Below the pieces are notes generated by a model. That model was not told the DNA's origin. It did not search any database and saw nothing but the letters and a program-made list of their open reading frames with translations. A stretch of DNA of 64,000 nucleotides, taken from assembly GCF_016405885.1 (NCBI RefSeq), contig NZ_JAEKGC010000012.1, positions 62,001-126,000 on the forward strand, written 5' to 3'. Both the position numbers and the translations under genes were made by a program. Source of the DNA: Arthrobacter sp. MSA 4-2. GTDB taxonomy: Bacteria > Actinomycetota > Actinomycetes > Actinomycetales > Micrococcaceae. Positions 44,245 to 53,241 of the stretch are shown in pieces (positions within the stretch are counted from its first letter, which is position 1; every line of letters begins with the position of its first letter).

Positions 44245-45341
44245 CCGGGCGCGTGCTGGTGGCCCGCCTCGACAGCGTGGGGGACGTCCTGCTCGCCGGA
44301 CCGGCCGTCCGCGCTATCGCTGCCGGGCGCGGGGGAGCGCCGGCCGAGGTGGTCATGCTGTGCGGGCCGCAGGGCGCACCGGCGGCCCGGCTGCTGCCCG
44401 GCGTCGTGGACGTGCTCACCTGGGCGGCGCCCTGGATCGTCGATCCGGCGCCGCCGGTCACCTCCGGCCTGCTGCGGGAGGTCATCGACCACGCCGCGGC
44501 ATGCGGCGCCGCGGAGGCGGTCATCCTCACCTCCTTCCACCAGTCACCGCTGCCGCTGGCCCTGGCGCTGCGGCTCGCCGGCATCGCGCGGATCACGGGG
44601 GCGTCGGTCGACTACGCCGGGTCCCTGCTCGATGTCCGGCTCAAGCCCGGCGAGGACTTCCCCGAGGACCAGCCGGAGGCCGAACGGGCGCTGTGCATCG
44701 CCGCGGCCGCCGGCTACCAGCTCCCCCCGGACGACGACGGACGCCTCCACGTCACGGGCCTTCCCGACGTTTCGGCCCTGGTGGGGGAGGCTCCCTATGT
44801 CGTCGTGCACCCCGGGGCCGCCGTGCCGGCGCGCGCCTGGCCTCCGCTGCACCACGCCGCCGCCGTCGAACTGCTCACCGCCGCGGGCTTCCGCGTGGTC
44901 GTCACGGGCGGACCTGCGGAGACCGGGCTGACCGCGACGGTCGCCGGACCGGAGGGCCTTGACCTCGGAGGCCGCACGGACCTTGCGTCGCTGGCGGCCG
45001 TCCTGCAGGGAGCCGCAGCCGTCATCACCGGCAACACCGGGCCGGCCCACCTCGCCGCCGCCGTGGGGACGCCGGTGGCCTGCCTGTTCTCGCCGGTGGT
45101 GCCCGCCGTGCGGTGGGCGCCCTATAAGGTGCCCGTTGAACTCCTCGGGGACCAGGGCGCGCCCTGCGCGCTGAGCCGTGCCCGGACCTGCCCGGTGCCG
45201 GGGCATCCGTGCCTCTCAAGCGTCCAGCCCGAGGAGGTCGTCGACGCCGTCCGCCGGCTGACTGCCGGAGTCGCTTCGATCGGTTCACGGCGCCGCATCG
45301 GCCGAGCGGAGGCGCGCGGCCGCGAAAGGAGGAGCCAATGA
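44241..45341 (+). CDS. Glycosyltransferase family 9 (heptosyltransferase-like) II
   Basis: 366 aa from GTG 44241. VLVARLDSVGDVLLAGPAVRAIAAG is the GT9 start, YVVVHPGAAVPARAWPP the middle, and VITGNTGPAHLAAAVGTPVACLFSPVVPAVRWAPY the ADP-heptose-type donor site; the C-terminus has a Cys-rich SRARTCPVPGHPCL segment. It overlaps both gmhB and the next gene by 4 nt, so it belongs to a tightly coupled operon. It likely adds a heptose to a cell-surface glycan. Confidence 0.9.
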   Translation: MTGRVLVARLDSVGDVLLAGPAVRAIAAGRGGAPAEVVMLCGPQGAPAARLLPGVVDVLTWAAPWIVDPAPPVTSGLLREVIDHAAACGAAEAVILTSFHQSPLPLALALRLAGIARITGASVDYAGSLLDVRLKPGEDFPEDQPEAERALCIAAAAGYQLPPDDDGRLHVTGLPDVSALVGEAPYVVVHPGAAVPARAWPPLHHAAAVELLTAAGFRVVVTGGPAETGLTATVAGPEGLDLGGRTDLASLAAVLQGAAAVITGNTGPAHLAAAVGTPVACLFSPVVPAVRWAPYKVPVELLGDQGAPCALSRARTCPVPGHPCLSSVQPEEVVDAVRRLTAGVASIGSRRRIGRAEARGRERRSQ

Positions 45342-46339
45342 AGATCCTGCTCTGGCACGTCCATGGAGGTTGGACCGACGCCTTCGTGCGCGGCAGCCAC
45401 ACCTACCTGCTCCCCACCACCGCCGAGGGCGGGCCGTGGGGCCTGGGACGCGCGGGGAGGGATTGGCCGGATTCGGTGCGTGAGGTTGAGCCCGGACAGC
45501 TCGCCGGGCAGGACATCGACGTCGTCGTCCTGCAGCGGGTCGAGGAGATCGCGGAGTGCGAGCGGCTCCTGAACCGCACACCCGGACGGGACCTGCCGGC
45601 TGTCTACCTCGAGCACAACACCCCCAAGGGCGACGTTCCGTCGGCGCTACATCCCCTCGGGGGGCAGGACCTCATCCCCGTGGTCCACGTGACCCACTTC
45701 AACGAGCTGATCTGGGACAACGGGATGGCCCGGACCACCGTCGTCGAACACGGCATCGTCGATCCCGGCCCGCTCTACACCGGAGAGCTGGAACAGCTCG
45801 GGGTGGTCATCAACGAACCTGTCCGCAGGGGACGCGTCACCGGCACCGACCTGCTGGCCCGCTTTGCCCCCACCGCACCCCTTGAGGTGTTCGGCATGGG
45901 CGGCGACGGCCTTCCGGACCTGCTCGGGCTGCCCCCGGAGCGGCTGCGGCTCGGCGGGGACCTGCCCACCGCGCAGCTCCACGCCCGGCTCGCCCGCTCC
46001 CGCGCCTACCTCCACCCCCCTAGGTGGACCTCCCTTGGACTCGCCCTGCTCGAGGCGATGCACCTTGGCATGCCCGTGCTGGTCCTGGCGACCACCGAGG
46101 CGGCCAGGGCGGTCCCGCCCGAAGCCGGAGCCGTCTCGACGAACGTCGGTGACCTCACGGCCACGGCGGCGCGGCTGCTGGACGATCCCGACGAGGCCCG
46201 TTCCCGCGGCCGCGCCGCCCGCCGGGCCGCCCTCGACCGTTATTCCCTCGCCCGGTTCCTGACGGACTGGGACGACGTGCTGGATGCCGCTGCCGGGCGC
46301 GGGCGGGTCCTGGCAGTAACCGAAAGGAGAGCGCAGTGA
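45338..46339 (+). CDS. Glycosyltransferase (GT-B type)
   Basis: 333 aa from ATG 45338 with a strong [29 protein letters not shown], then [15 protein letters not shown] and VEHGIVDPG, and a C-terminal half with [27 protein letters not shown] (the E-x7-E region of retaining GT-B enzymes). The exact sugar is not deducible. It overlaps neighbouring genes by 4 nt on both sides. Member of the heptose operon. Confidence 0.85.
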   Translation: MKILLWHVHGGWTDAFVRGSHTYLLPTTAEGGPWGLGRAGRDWPDSVREVEPGQLAGQDIDVVVLQRVEEIAECERLLNRTPGRDLPAVYLEHNTPKGDVPSALHPLGGQDLIPVVHVTHFNELIWDNGMARTTVVEHGIVDPGPLYTGELEQLGVVINEPVRRGRVTGTDLLARFAPTAPLEVFGMGGDGLPDLLGLPPERLRLGGDLPTAQLHARLARSRAYLHPPRWTSLGLALLEAMHLGMPVLVLATTEAARAVPPEAGAVSTNVGDLTATAARLLDDPDEARSRGRAARRAALDRYSLARFLTDWDDVLDAAAGRGRVLAVTERRAQ

Positions 46340-47619
46340 GGATATCCCTGGTTTCCGAACACGCGAGTCCGCTCGCGGCCCTCGGCGGAGTCGACGCAGG
46401 CGGGCAGAACGTGCATGTCGCGGAGCTGTCCCGTGCCCTCGCGCAGCGCGGCCACGACGTCACGGTCTACACTCGACGGGACGAACCCGGCCTGCCCCGG
46501 CGCGTGCGCTCCGCCGCGGGCCTCGACATCGTCCACGTCGATGCCGGTCCTCCCCGCGCAGTGCCGAAGGACCAGCTGCTGCCGTTCATGCCTGACTTCG
46601 CCCGGGGCATCCTGGCGGACTGGGGTGCCCGTCCGCCCGAGGTGGTGCACGGACATTTCTGGATGTCCGGGCTGGCCTGCCTCGACGCGGCGGCGCAGTG
46701 CCCTCCCACCCGTCGGCCGGTGGTTGTCCAGACCTTCCATGCCCTGGGCACAGTGAAGCGCCGCCACCAGGGCGGTGAGGACACCAGCCCCGCGGAGCGC
46801 ATCCGGCTTGAGACGGCCGTCGGTCAGGGTGCGGACCGGATCATCGCCACGTGCAGCGACGAGGTCTTCGAGCTCAAGGCGCTCGGCATCCCCGGCACCC
46901 GGGTCTCCATCGCACCGTGCGGGGTCGACCTCGACCTGTTCTCCCCGACGGGGCCCGCAGCTCCCCGCGGGCGCGCACACCGGATCGTTTCCGTCGGACG
47001 CCTCGTCCCGCGCAAGGGCATGGACCTGACGATCCGCGCCCTGCGGATCCTCGCCGACGGCGGGTACGACGTCGAGCTCGTGCTCGTCGGCGGCCCCGGG
47101 AATGCTGCCCGCCTCGAGGAGGACCCCGAGGCACGGCGGCTGAAGGCCCTGGCCGCCGACCTGGGCGTCGGGGACCGGGTGGTGTTCGCCGGGCAGGTGG
47201 GGCGGGAGGAGATGCCCGGAGTCCTGCGCAGCGCCGATGCCGTCGTCTGCGCTCCCTGGTACGAGCCCTTCGGCATCGTCCCCCTCGAGGCCATGGCATG
47301 CGGGGTTCCCGTTGTCGCGGCGGCCGTCGGGGGGCTTGTCGACACAGTGGTCGACGGACGCACCGGCAGGCACGTTCCGCCGCAGGACCCCGGTGCCATC
47401 GCCGGTGCGGTGGGGGAGATCCTCGACAGCCCCGACTGGGGCGCCGAACTCGGCCGGAACGGCTACCGGCGGGTCCGCGCCCGGTATTCCTGGAACCGGA
47501 TCGCTGCAGACACCGAAAAGGCCTACCTGCTGACGCTGCGCAGTGCCCGCCTGACAGATGAGGCGCAGGGGCTTCCGCTGCCGCGCCCGCTGGAGAGCAC
47601 GGGAGGGAGGGCGCTGTGA
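46336..47619 (+). CDS. Glycosyltransferase family 4
   Basis: 427 aa from a [49 protein letters not shown] is the GT4 acceptor-domain start; [21 protein letters not shown] and [26 protein letters not shown] (E-x7-E) form the donor domain. The layout recalls sucrose-phosphate synthase/MshA-type enzymes. It probably elongates the same glycan. 4-nt overlaps at both ends. Confidence 0.9.
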   Translation: MRISLVSEHASPLAALGGVDAGGQNVHVAELSRALAQRGHDVTVYTRRDEPGLPRRVRSAAGLDIVHVDAGPPRAVPKDQLLPFMPDFARGILADWGARPPEVVHGHFWMSGLACLDAAAQCPPTRRPVVVQTFHALGTVKRRHQGGEDTSPAERIRLETAVGQGADRIIATCSDEVFELKALGIPGTRVSIAPCGVDLDLFSPTGPAAPRGRAHRIVSVGRLVPRKGMDLTIRALRILADGGYDVELVLVGGPGNAARLEEDPEARRLKALAADLGVGDRVVFAGQVGREEMPGVLRSADAVVCAPWYEPFGIVPLEAMACGVPVVAAAVGGLVDTVVDGRTGRHVPPQDPGAIAGAVGEILDSPDWGAELGRNGYRRVRARYSWNRIAADTEKAYLLTLRSARLTDEAQGLPLPRPLESTGGRAL

Positions 47620-48305
47620 CCGCCGAATACCTCAACGCCGGCCGGCCCCTCGGAACCCTGCCGGCGCACGACCGGGACCTTCCGGCCGGACTCGAGGGAT
47701 TTTCCGACGAGCGGCATGCGCACTCCCTCAAGGCCGTGGTGGACCACCTCGCGGCGGTCCTTCCCGCCCTCGAATCCCTGCGTGCCGAGGCGGACCACCT
47801 CGCCCGCTGGGGCGTGGAGCTGGCCGGGCGCCTGCTGGCCGGGAGCCGGCTGCTCGCCGCAGGAAACGGCGGGTCGGCTGCCGAGGCGCAGCACCTCACC
47901 GCCGAACTGGTGGGGAGGTTCGACGGCGAGCGCGAGCCGTTCTCCGCGATCTCCCTCCATGCCGAGAGCTCGGCGGTGACCGCGATCGCCAACGACTACG
48001 GGTACGACCAGTTGTTCGCCCGCCAGGTGCGCGCCCACGGCCGGCGCGGCGACGTGCTGATCCTGTTGAGCACGAGCGGGAAAAGCCCGAACCTGCTGCA
48101 CGCGGTGGAGGCGGCCCGGGCGGCGGGCATCACCACCTGGGCCCTCACCGGTTCGGCGCCCAACCCGCTCAGCTGCTGCGTCGACGACTACGTTGCGGTG
48201 GAGGCGGCCTCGGCTAACGCCCAGGAGGGACACCTGATCGCCCTGCACGCACTCTGCCGGGCGTTCGATTCGGAAGTGCGCCGGTACCGGGAGGAACGCT
48301 CATGA
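47616..48305 (+). CDS. gmhA: Phosphoheptose isomerase (SIS domain)
   Basis: 229 aa from a [36 protein letters not shown]-like [21 protein letters not shown] and [20 protein letters not shown] are the GmhA signature, ending with [15 protein letters not shown]. It isomerises sedoheptulose 7-phosphate to D-glycero-D-manno-heptose 7-phosphate, the first step. It has an N-terminal extension of about 30 residues. Coupled by 4-nt overlaps to GT4 and hldE. Confidence 0.9.
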   Translation: MTAEYLNAGRPLGTLPAHDRDLPAGLEGFSDERHAHSLKAVVDHLAAVLPALESLRAEADHLARWGVELAGRLLAGSRLLAAGNGGSAAEAQHLTAELVGRFDGEREPFSAISLHAESSAVTAIANDYGYDQLFARQVRAHGRRGDVLILLSTSGKSPNLLHAVEAARAAGITTWALTGSAPNPLSCCVDDYVAVEAASANAQEGHLIALHALCRAFDSEVRRYREERS

Positions 48306-49663
48306 GGGTCCTGGTGATCGGCGATGTCCTCCTCGACGCCGACCTGTCCGGAGCGGCGGAACGCCTCTCCCCGGACGCCCCTGTGCCGGTCGTCGACGTC
48401 GACACCGTGCAGCGGCGGGCCGGCGGCGCCGGGCTGGTGGCGCGGATGCTCCAGCGCGACGGCCACGACACCGAACTGGTCACGGTGCTCTCCGACGACG
48501 ACGCGGCGGTCCTCCTGCGTGCCGAGCTCGAGGGGATCACCGTGACCGCCGGCCCGTCCGGGGCCCCGACCCCGGTGAAGACCCGGGTCCGTGCCGCCGG
48601 GCACCCCGTGGTGCGCTTCGATGAGGGGTGCGCGCCGGCGCCGGTGCCGGCCTGCACCCCGGAGATGGCGGCCGCCCTGGAGCGCGCCGAAGCGATTGTG
48701 GTGGCCGACTATGGTCGGGGGCTGCTGCTCAACAAGGAACTTCGCCGGGCGCTGGCGCAGCAGGTGGGAAGGGTCCCGGTGGTCTGGGACCCCCACCCGT
48801 CGGGGGCCGACCCGCTGCCCGGAACCTCTGCGGTGACGCCCAACTTCGCCGAGGCGCTCCGGTTCGCCGGGGTCGACGGCGAGCGGACCGCCGCGGCCGC
48901 CGAGGCCGCCGACCGCCTGCGCACGCGGTGGAAGGCCCGGGCCGTGGTGGTGACCCTGGGGGAGCGGGGTGCGCTGGTCTCGGCGGAGGATGCCCTGGCC
49001 CAGGCCGTTCCCGCCCCGAAGGTCACGGCCCCCGATCCCTGCGGCGCCGGCGACCGCTTCGCCGCCACCCTCGCTGTCGCCCTGGCCCGCGGGTACCCCC
49101 TTGACGCCGCCACGCAGGAGGCGGTGGAGGCCGCGGCCGCTTTCCTCGGCGCCGGCGGGGTCTCTTCCCTCCGCGCCGTCCGGGAACCGGAGGTGCTCGC
49201 CGTCCCCGGCGTGGACGCCCTCGACACGGCCCGGCGGACGCGCGAAGCGGGCGGCACGGTGGTGGCCACCGGAGGCTGCTTCGACCTGCTCCACGCCGGC
49301 CATGCGCGTACCCTCGCCGCCGCGCGGGGGCTGGGCGACTGCCTCATTGTGTGCCTGAACTCGGATGCCTCCGTACGCCGGCTCAAGGGCGAAACCCGGC
49401 CGATCATGCAGCTTCAGGACCGGGTGGAGCTGCTCCTCGCCCTCGAGTGCGTCGACGCGGTGCTGGTCTTCGAGGAATCGACCCCGGAAAACGCCCTCGA
49501 ACGCCTTCGGCCGGACATCTGGGTCAAAGGCGGCGACTACGCCGCAGCCGACCTGCCGGAGGCGCGCCTCGTCGCCGGCTGGGGAGGCAGGACCGTCACC
49601 GTTCCCTACATTCCGGCCCGTTCCACCACGAAACTCGCGGCTGCACTGGCCCGCGTGGGCTGA
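48302..49663 (+). CDS. hldE: HldE-type heptose 7-phosphate kinase / heptose 1-phosphate adenylyltransferase I
   Basis: 453 aa. Residues 1-300 are a PfkB kinase (VLVIGDVLLDADLSG ... DPCGAGDRFAATLAVALA with catalytic Asp). About residue 315 onward is a nucleotidyltransferase (GGCFDLLHAGHARTLAAARGLGD, WVKGGDY, ARSTTKLAAAL). The fusion phosphorylates C1 and then makes ADP-heptose, before and after GmhB. Compared with the second copy it is shorter and its kinase half is more diverged. Overlaps gmhA by 4 nt. Confidence 0.9.
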   Translation: MRVLVIGDVLLDADLSGAAERLSPDAPVPVVDVDTVQRRAGGAGLVARMLQRDGHDTELVTVLSDDDAAVLLRAELEGITVTAGPSGAPTPVKTRVRAAGHPVVRFDEGCAPAPVPACTPEMAAALERAEAIVVADYGRGLLLNKELRRALAQQVGRVPVVWDPHPSGADPLPGTSAVTPNFAEALRFAGVDGERTAAAAEAADRLRTRWKARAVVVTLGERGALVSAEDALAQAVPAPKVTAPDPCGAGDRFAATLAVALARGYPLDAATQEAVEAAAAFLGAGGVSSLRAVREPEVLAVPGVDALDTARRTREAGGTVVATGGCFDLLHAGHARTLAAARGLGDCLIVCLNSDASVRRLKGETRPIMQLQDRVELLLALECVDAVLVFEESTPENALERLRPDIWVKGGDYAAADLPEARLVAGWGGRTVTVPYIPARSTTKLAAALARVG

Positions 49664-49736
49664 GCGGCCCCGCCCTGATGACGGCCCGGTCGATCCGCCG
49701 GGCCGGGAGCACCTCCGCAGCAACCGAAAGGAAGAA

Positions 49737-50483
49737 ATGACCACTCCATCAACTGAACAGACCAATCCAGCGACCGAACACCGGTCCCCGGCCGCGGCCA
49801 ACCCCGGACGGGTGCTCGTCACCGGGGGAAACTCCGGCCTCGGAGCCGCCGTCGTGGAGGCCGTCCTGGCCGCCGGCGGCACCCCGGTCGTCCTCGACCT
49901 CGACGTCAGCCGGGTCTCCGGGGTCAAGGCCTTCGAAGTCGATGTGGCCGACCGGAGCGCGGTCGAAGCCGCCGTCCGGGAGGCGGGAGAAACGCTCGGC
50001 GGCCTCGACGCGGTGGTGACCGCCGCCGGCATCGACCGCTGCGGCAAGCTCGAAGACGTCCCGGCCGAGCAGTGGGAGAAGGTCCTGGGCGTCAACCTGC
50101 TCGGCACCGTCTCCACCGTCCGGGCCGCCCTGCCGTACCTCCTGCCCGTCCACGGTCGGGTGGTGACGATCGCCTCGACCCTCGGCATCCGTGCGGTGGC
50201 CGACGCCACCGCCTACTGCGCCTCGAAGTTCGGCGTGGTCGGCTTCTCCCACGCCCTCGCGGCCGAAACCGCCGGCCGGATGGGGGTCACCACCATCATC
50301 CCGGGGGGCATGAAGACCCGCTTCTTCGACGACCGCGACGAACAGTACAAGCCGCAGGACGACTCACGGCTCAACGACCCCGAGCGGGTGGCCGCCGCCA
50401 TCCTGTTCGCCCTGTCTCAGCCGCGGGGCTGCGAGGTGCGCCAGATGCTCATCTGCCACGAAGAGGAAGGTTCGTGGCCATAA
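49737..50483 (+). CDS. Short-chain dehydrogenase/reductase (classical SDR)
   Basis: 248 aa from ATG 49737 (AAAGGAAG upstream). GRVLVTGGNSGLGAAVVEAVL is the NAD(P) loop, VVTAAGI the NAG-like motif, VVTIASTLG the Ser, and YCASKFGVVGFSHAL the YxxxK pair. It is a small classical SDR, not the extended SDR HldD that epimerises ADP-heptose, so its role here is unknown; sugar modification is plausible. Its 3' end overlaps the convergent GT9 III gene by 35 nt. It follows hldE by 73 nt. Confidence 0.88.
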   Translation: MTTPSTEQTNPATEHRSPAAANPGRVLVTGGNSGLGAAVVEAVLAAGGTPVVLDLDVSRVSGVKAFEVDVADRSAVEAAVREAGETLGGLDAVVTAAGIDRCGKLEDVPAEQWEKVLGVNLLGTVSTVRAALPYLLPVHGRVVTIASTLGIRAVADATAYCASKFGVVGFSHALAAETAGRMGVTTIIPGGMKTRFFDDRDEQYKPQDDSRLNDPERVAAAILFALSQPRGCEVRQMLICHEEEGSWP

Positions 50484-51606
50484 GCTGCCGTACATCTTCG
50501 TAGACGGCCTCCGGCCGGACGGCGCCCACCAAGGAATCGTCGTGCTCGCACCGTTCGGCCGTCCAGCCCACCTGGGTCACGTCCACGCCGCAGGTGGCGC
50601 AGACGGTGACCCAGGCGAAGTGGACGCGGTGCAGCGCGCGGCCGATGGCACCGGCATTGATGACGTTTCCGATCCAGTAGACCCCGACGGTCGGGGCGCC
50701 CACGGCCTGCGCGAGGTGGCGGGGTCCGCTGTCGTTGCCGACAACCACGGTGCTTGCGGCAAGCACCCCGGCCAGCTGGCCCAGGTCGAGGTCTCCGGCC
50801 AGCGAGGTGATTGAGGCCCCCGGCGCCTGCCCGCGTGCGAGCCGAAGGATCTCCTGTGCGGCCGGGCGGTCGGTTTCATCTCCGACGACGAGGACCCGGG
50901 CCCCGTCGGCGGCCGCGAGGGCGGCCACTGCGGCAAAGGATTCCGCCGGCCAGCGCCGGCGGGGATCCGTCGCGCCCGGATGGAGGGTGACCAGCGGGCC
51001 GTCGCCGGGCATGAGCCGGGCGGCGTCGTCGAGTTCGTCGGCCCGTACCGTGATCCGCGGCTCGAGGATCCGCGGTTCGGCCCCCGCGAGGCCGGCAACC
51101 TCAAGGGCACGGAAGACCTCGTGCTGGTAGTAGACGTAGGGAATCGTGCGCTCGAGCGCCGCGGCGTCGGGGGTCCGGGTTCCGACCGTGTGCCGGGCGC
51201 CCAGGCGGAGCAGGAATGGATTCGAGTTGCGCCCCCCGCCGTGGATCTGGACGGCCAGGTCGAATTTCCGCGCGGCCATCCGGTCGAAGAACTCCTCCAC
51301 CGCCAGCGGGTCGGCCGCCCCCTCGCGGACGCCCGGTGCCACCGGAAGGATCTCGACGTCGGATACCGGCCCGGGGCGGTCCCTGAGCAGCGCGGCGGCG
51401 AGCGGGGTGCCCAGCAGGGTGATGCGTGCCTGGGGGTACCGGGCCTGGAGGGCGTCGATGGCGGGCACGGCGAACATCAGGTCCCCGAGGCCTCCGCCGC
51501 GCAGCACCGCGATGCGTTGGACATCCTCGAAGGCCGGACTTACCGGCCCGACTCCCCGGGCGGTCGCGTCGATGCCTTCGGCCACCGCCGGTAGGGCGTG
51601 GTTCAT
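50449..51606 (-). CDS. Glycosyltransferase family 9 (heptosyltransferase-like) III
   Basis: 385 aa from ATG 51606 with AGGAGGGG. IAVLRGGGLGDLMFAVPAIDALQARYPQARITLLG, LVTLHPGATDPRRRWPAESFAAVA and VVVGNDSGPRHLAQAVGAPTVGVYW are GT9 blocks, with an unusual C-terminal VCATCGVDVTQVGWTAERCEHDD segment rich in Cys. It is divergent from the ALDH-hldE operon and has its own sigma-A-like promoter region (TTGTCC and TATGGT on the minus strand). Confidence 0.88.
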   Translation of the reverse strand: MNHALPAVAEGIDATARGVGPVSPAFEDVQRIAVLRGGGLGDLMFAVPAIDALQARYPQARITLLGTPLAAALLRDRPGPVSDVEILPVAPGVREGAADPLAVEEFFDRMAARKFDLAVQIHGGGRNSNPFLLRLGARHTVGTRTPDAAALERTIPYVYYQHEVFRALEVAGLAGAEPRILEPRITVRADELDDAARLMPGDGPLVTLHPGATDPRRRWPAESFAAVAALAAADGARVLVVGDETDRPAAQEILRLARGQAPGASITSLAGDLDLGQLAGVLAASTVVVGNDSGPRHLAQAVGAPTVGVYWIGNVINAGAIGRALHRVHFAWVTVCATCGVDVTQVGWTAERCEHDDSLVGAVRPEAVYEDVRQLMATNLPLRGR

Positions 51607-51689
51607 GATCCCCTCCTGATTCGCCTCCGGGCCGCATCCCGGGTCCGTCCCGGCGTCGACGCGCCGTCTCCGCCGGCCGTGTTGAGGAA

Positions 51690-51719
51690 ACCATAGGGTC
51701 CGGTAGAGACGCAGGACAA
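51690..51719 (-). promoter_or_regulatory. Sigma-A-like promoter for GT9 III
   Basis: On the minus strand TTGTCC (51719-51714), an 18-nt spacer and TATGGT (51695-51690) resemble a vegetative promoter, 84 nt before the ATG. It is back to back with the SigB/F-like promoter of the ALDH operon. Confidence 0.4.
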
Positions 51720-51743
51720 TTTCTAAATCTCCGCGCCGGGGCT

Positions 51744-51769
51744 GTGTAAACGCGTGGACGCCGGGGTAT
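51744..51769 (+). promoter_or_regulatory. SigB/F-like promoter before the ALDH-hldE2 operon
   Basis: GTGTAA (51744-51749), 14-nt spacer, GGGTAT (51764-51769); one base away from GTTTAA-N14-GGGTAT. Transcription would start about 62 nt before the ALDH ATG. Confidence 0.65.
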
Positions 51770-51837
51770 TGGTCTAGCTACCCGCCGGAATTCGAGAGCC
51801 GCCGCGGGCCGGCCCGGAGAACCTGCCAAGGAGCGCG

Positions 51838-53241
51838 ATGTCCACCAATTCCCACGTCGATTCGCCCCCAGGGGCCGACGCGATCACCGTGCTGGATCCC
51901 CGGGACGGGACGGTTGTTGGAACCCTCGTACCCTCAACGCCGGAGCAGGTGGAGATCGCCCTGTCCCTGGCCCGCACCGTCCACCCCGAGTGGGCGGCCA
52001 CCGACCCGGCGGTCCGCGGCCGGCACCTGCGCTCGGCCGCCGATGCCCTCAGGGCCGCGGCGCCGGAGCTTGCGGAGCTGAACGCGCGCGAGACGGGACG
52101 GCCGGTGGAGGAGGCACTGGGCGGGGTGCACGCAGGGGTATCGGCTCTTGAGCAGTACGCCGAACTGGGGCCGGTGCACCGGGGTCACGCCCTTCGCGGG
52201 GCGGTGCTCGCGGCGGACTACACAGTGGCCGAGCCCCGCGGAGTCGCCGTCCTGCTGACCCCCTGGAACGACCCGGTGGCCGTCGCGGTGGGGTTGATCG
52301 CGGCGGCGCTGGTGACGGGCAACACCGTGGTGCACAAGCCAAGTGAGCGCTGCCCCCACCTCGGGATGCGGCTCGGGGAGGTCCTCTCCCAGGCCTTCCC
52401 CTACGGGGTGCTCATCACCCTCACCGGCGGAGCCGAGGTCGGGGCCCTCCTGACCCGGCAGGGCGGAGTCGACGTCTTCGCCCACGTCGGCTCGAGCGCC
52501 ACGGGGGAGCGCATCGCCCGGGCCGCTGCGCTGACCGGTACGCATGTGCTGCGGGAGAACGGCGGCAATGATCCGCTCGTCATCGACGCCGACGTCAATC
52601 CGGTGTGGGCCGCGGAGCAGGCCGCGGTCGGTGCCTTCGCCAACAGCGGGCAGATCTGCACGGCCGTTGAGCGGATCTACGTGCACCGCGAAATTTCCGG
52701 GCGCTTCGCCGAGGCGCTCGTCGAGCAGGCCCGGCGCCGCAACGACAGCGGAGCGTTCCCCCCCCTCGTTGACACCCGGCTGCGCGAGGAGGTCCACGCC
52801 CAGGTGTCCGAGGCCATCACCTTCGGCGCGGTGCGGGCCATCGGGGGGAGGATCCCGGAGGGCCCGGGCGCCCACTACCCGGCCACGGTGCTCCTGGGCT
52901 GCACCGAGGTGATGCGGGTGATGACCGAGGAAACCTTCGGACCGGTTGCCCCCGTGAGCTTCGTCGAGAGCTTCGAAGAGGGCCTGGCCCGTGCGGCGTC
53001 CGGCCGGTACGGGCTCGCCGCGACCGTGCTGACCGGCAGCATCGCCAACGCCCAGCGGGCCGTCGCCACCCTTCCAGTGGGCACCGTGAAGGTCAACGCC
53101 GTCTTCGGCGGCGCCCCCGGCGGCTCGGCCCAGCCGCGGGGCATCAGCGGCGAGGGGTTCGGCTACGGGCCCGAACTGCTCGACGAATTCACCCGCGTCA
53201 AGGTGGTGCACATCAGTTCCCCTCCGGCGGGAAAACCCTGA
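51838..53241 (+). CDS. Aldehyde dehydrogenase family protein
   Basis: 467 aa with AAGGAG before the ATG. GVAVLLTPWNDPVAVAVGLIAAALVTGNTVVHKPSE is the NAD-binding core, HVLRENGGNDP carries the general-base Glu, and NSGQICTAVERIYV the catalytic Cys. EETFGPVAPV is present. It oxidises an aldehyde with NAD(P); the substrate could be a sugar-derived aldehyde, given its place. It overlaps the second hldE by a single base (TGATG), so the two are coupled. Confidence 0.9.
   Translation: MSTNSHVDSPPGADAITVLDPRDGTVVGTLVPSTPEQVEIALSLARTVHPEWAATDPAVRGRHLRSAADALRAAAPELAELNARETGRPVEEALGGVHAGVSALEQYAELGPVHRGHALRGAVLAADYTVAEPRGVAVLLTPWNDPVAVAVGLIAAALVTGNTVVHKPSERCPHLGMRLGEVLSQAFPYGVLITLTGGAEVGALLTRQGGVDVFAHVGSSATGERIARAAALTGTHVLRENGGNDPLVIDADVNPVWAAEQAAVGAFANSGQICTAVERIYVHREISGRFAEALVEQARRRNDSGAFPPLVDTRLREEVHAQVSEAITFGAVRAIGGRIPEGPGAHYPATVLLGCTEVMRVMTEETFGPVAPVSFVESFEEGLARAASGRYGLAATVLTGSIANAQRAVATLPVGTVKVNAVFGGAPGGSAQPRGISGEGFGYGPELLDEFTRVKVVHISSPPAGKP

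Noticed and set aside
49737-50483. SDR as the HldD epimerase of the heptose pathway
   Set aside because: It is a short classical SDR with YxxxK at the usual position; HldD is an extended SDR of about 310 aa. No other candidate is in the window.
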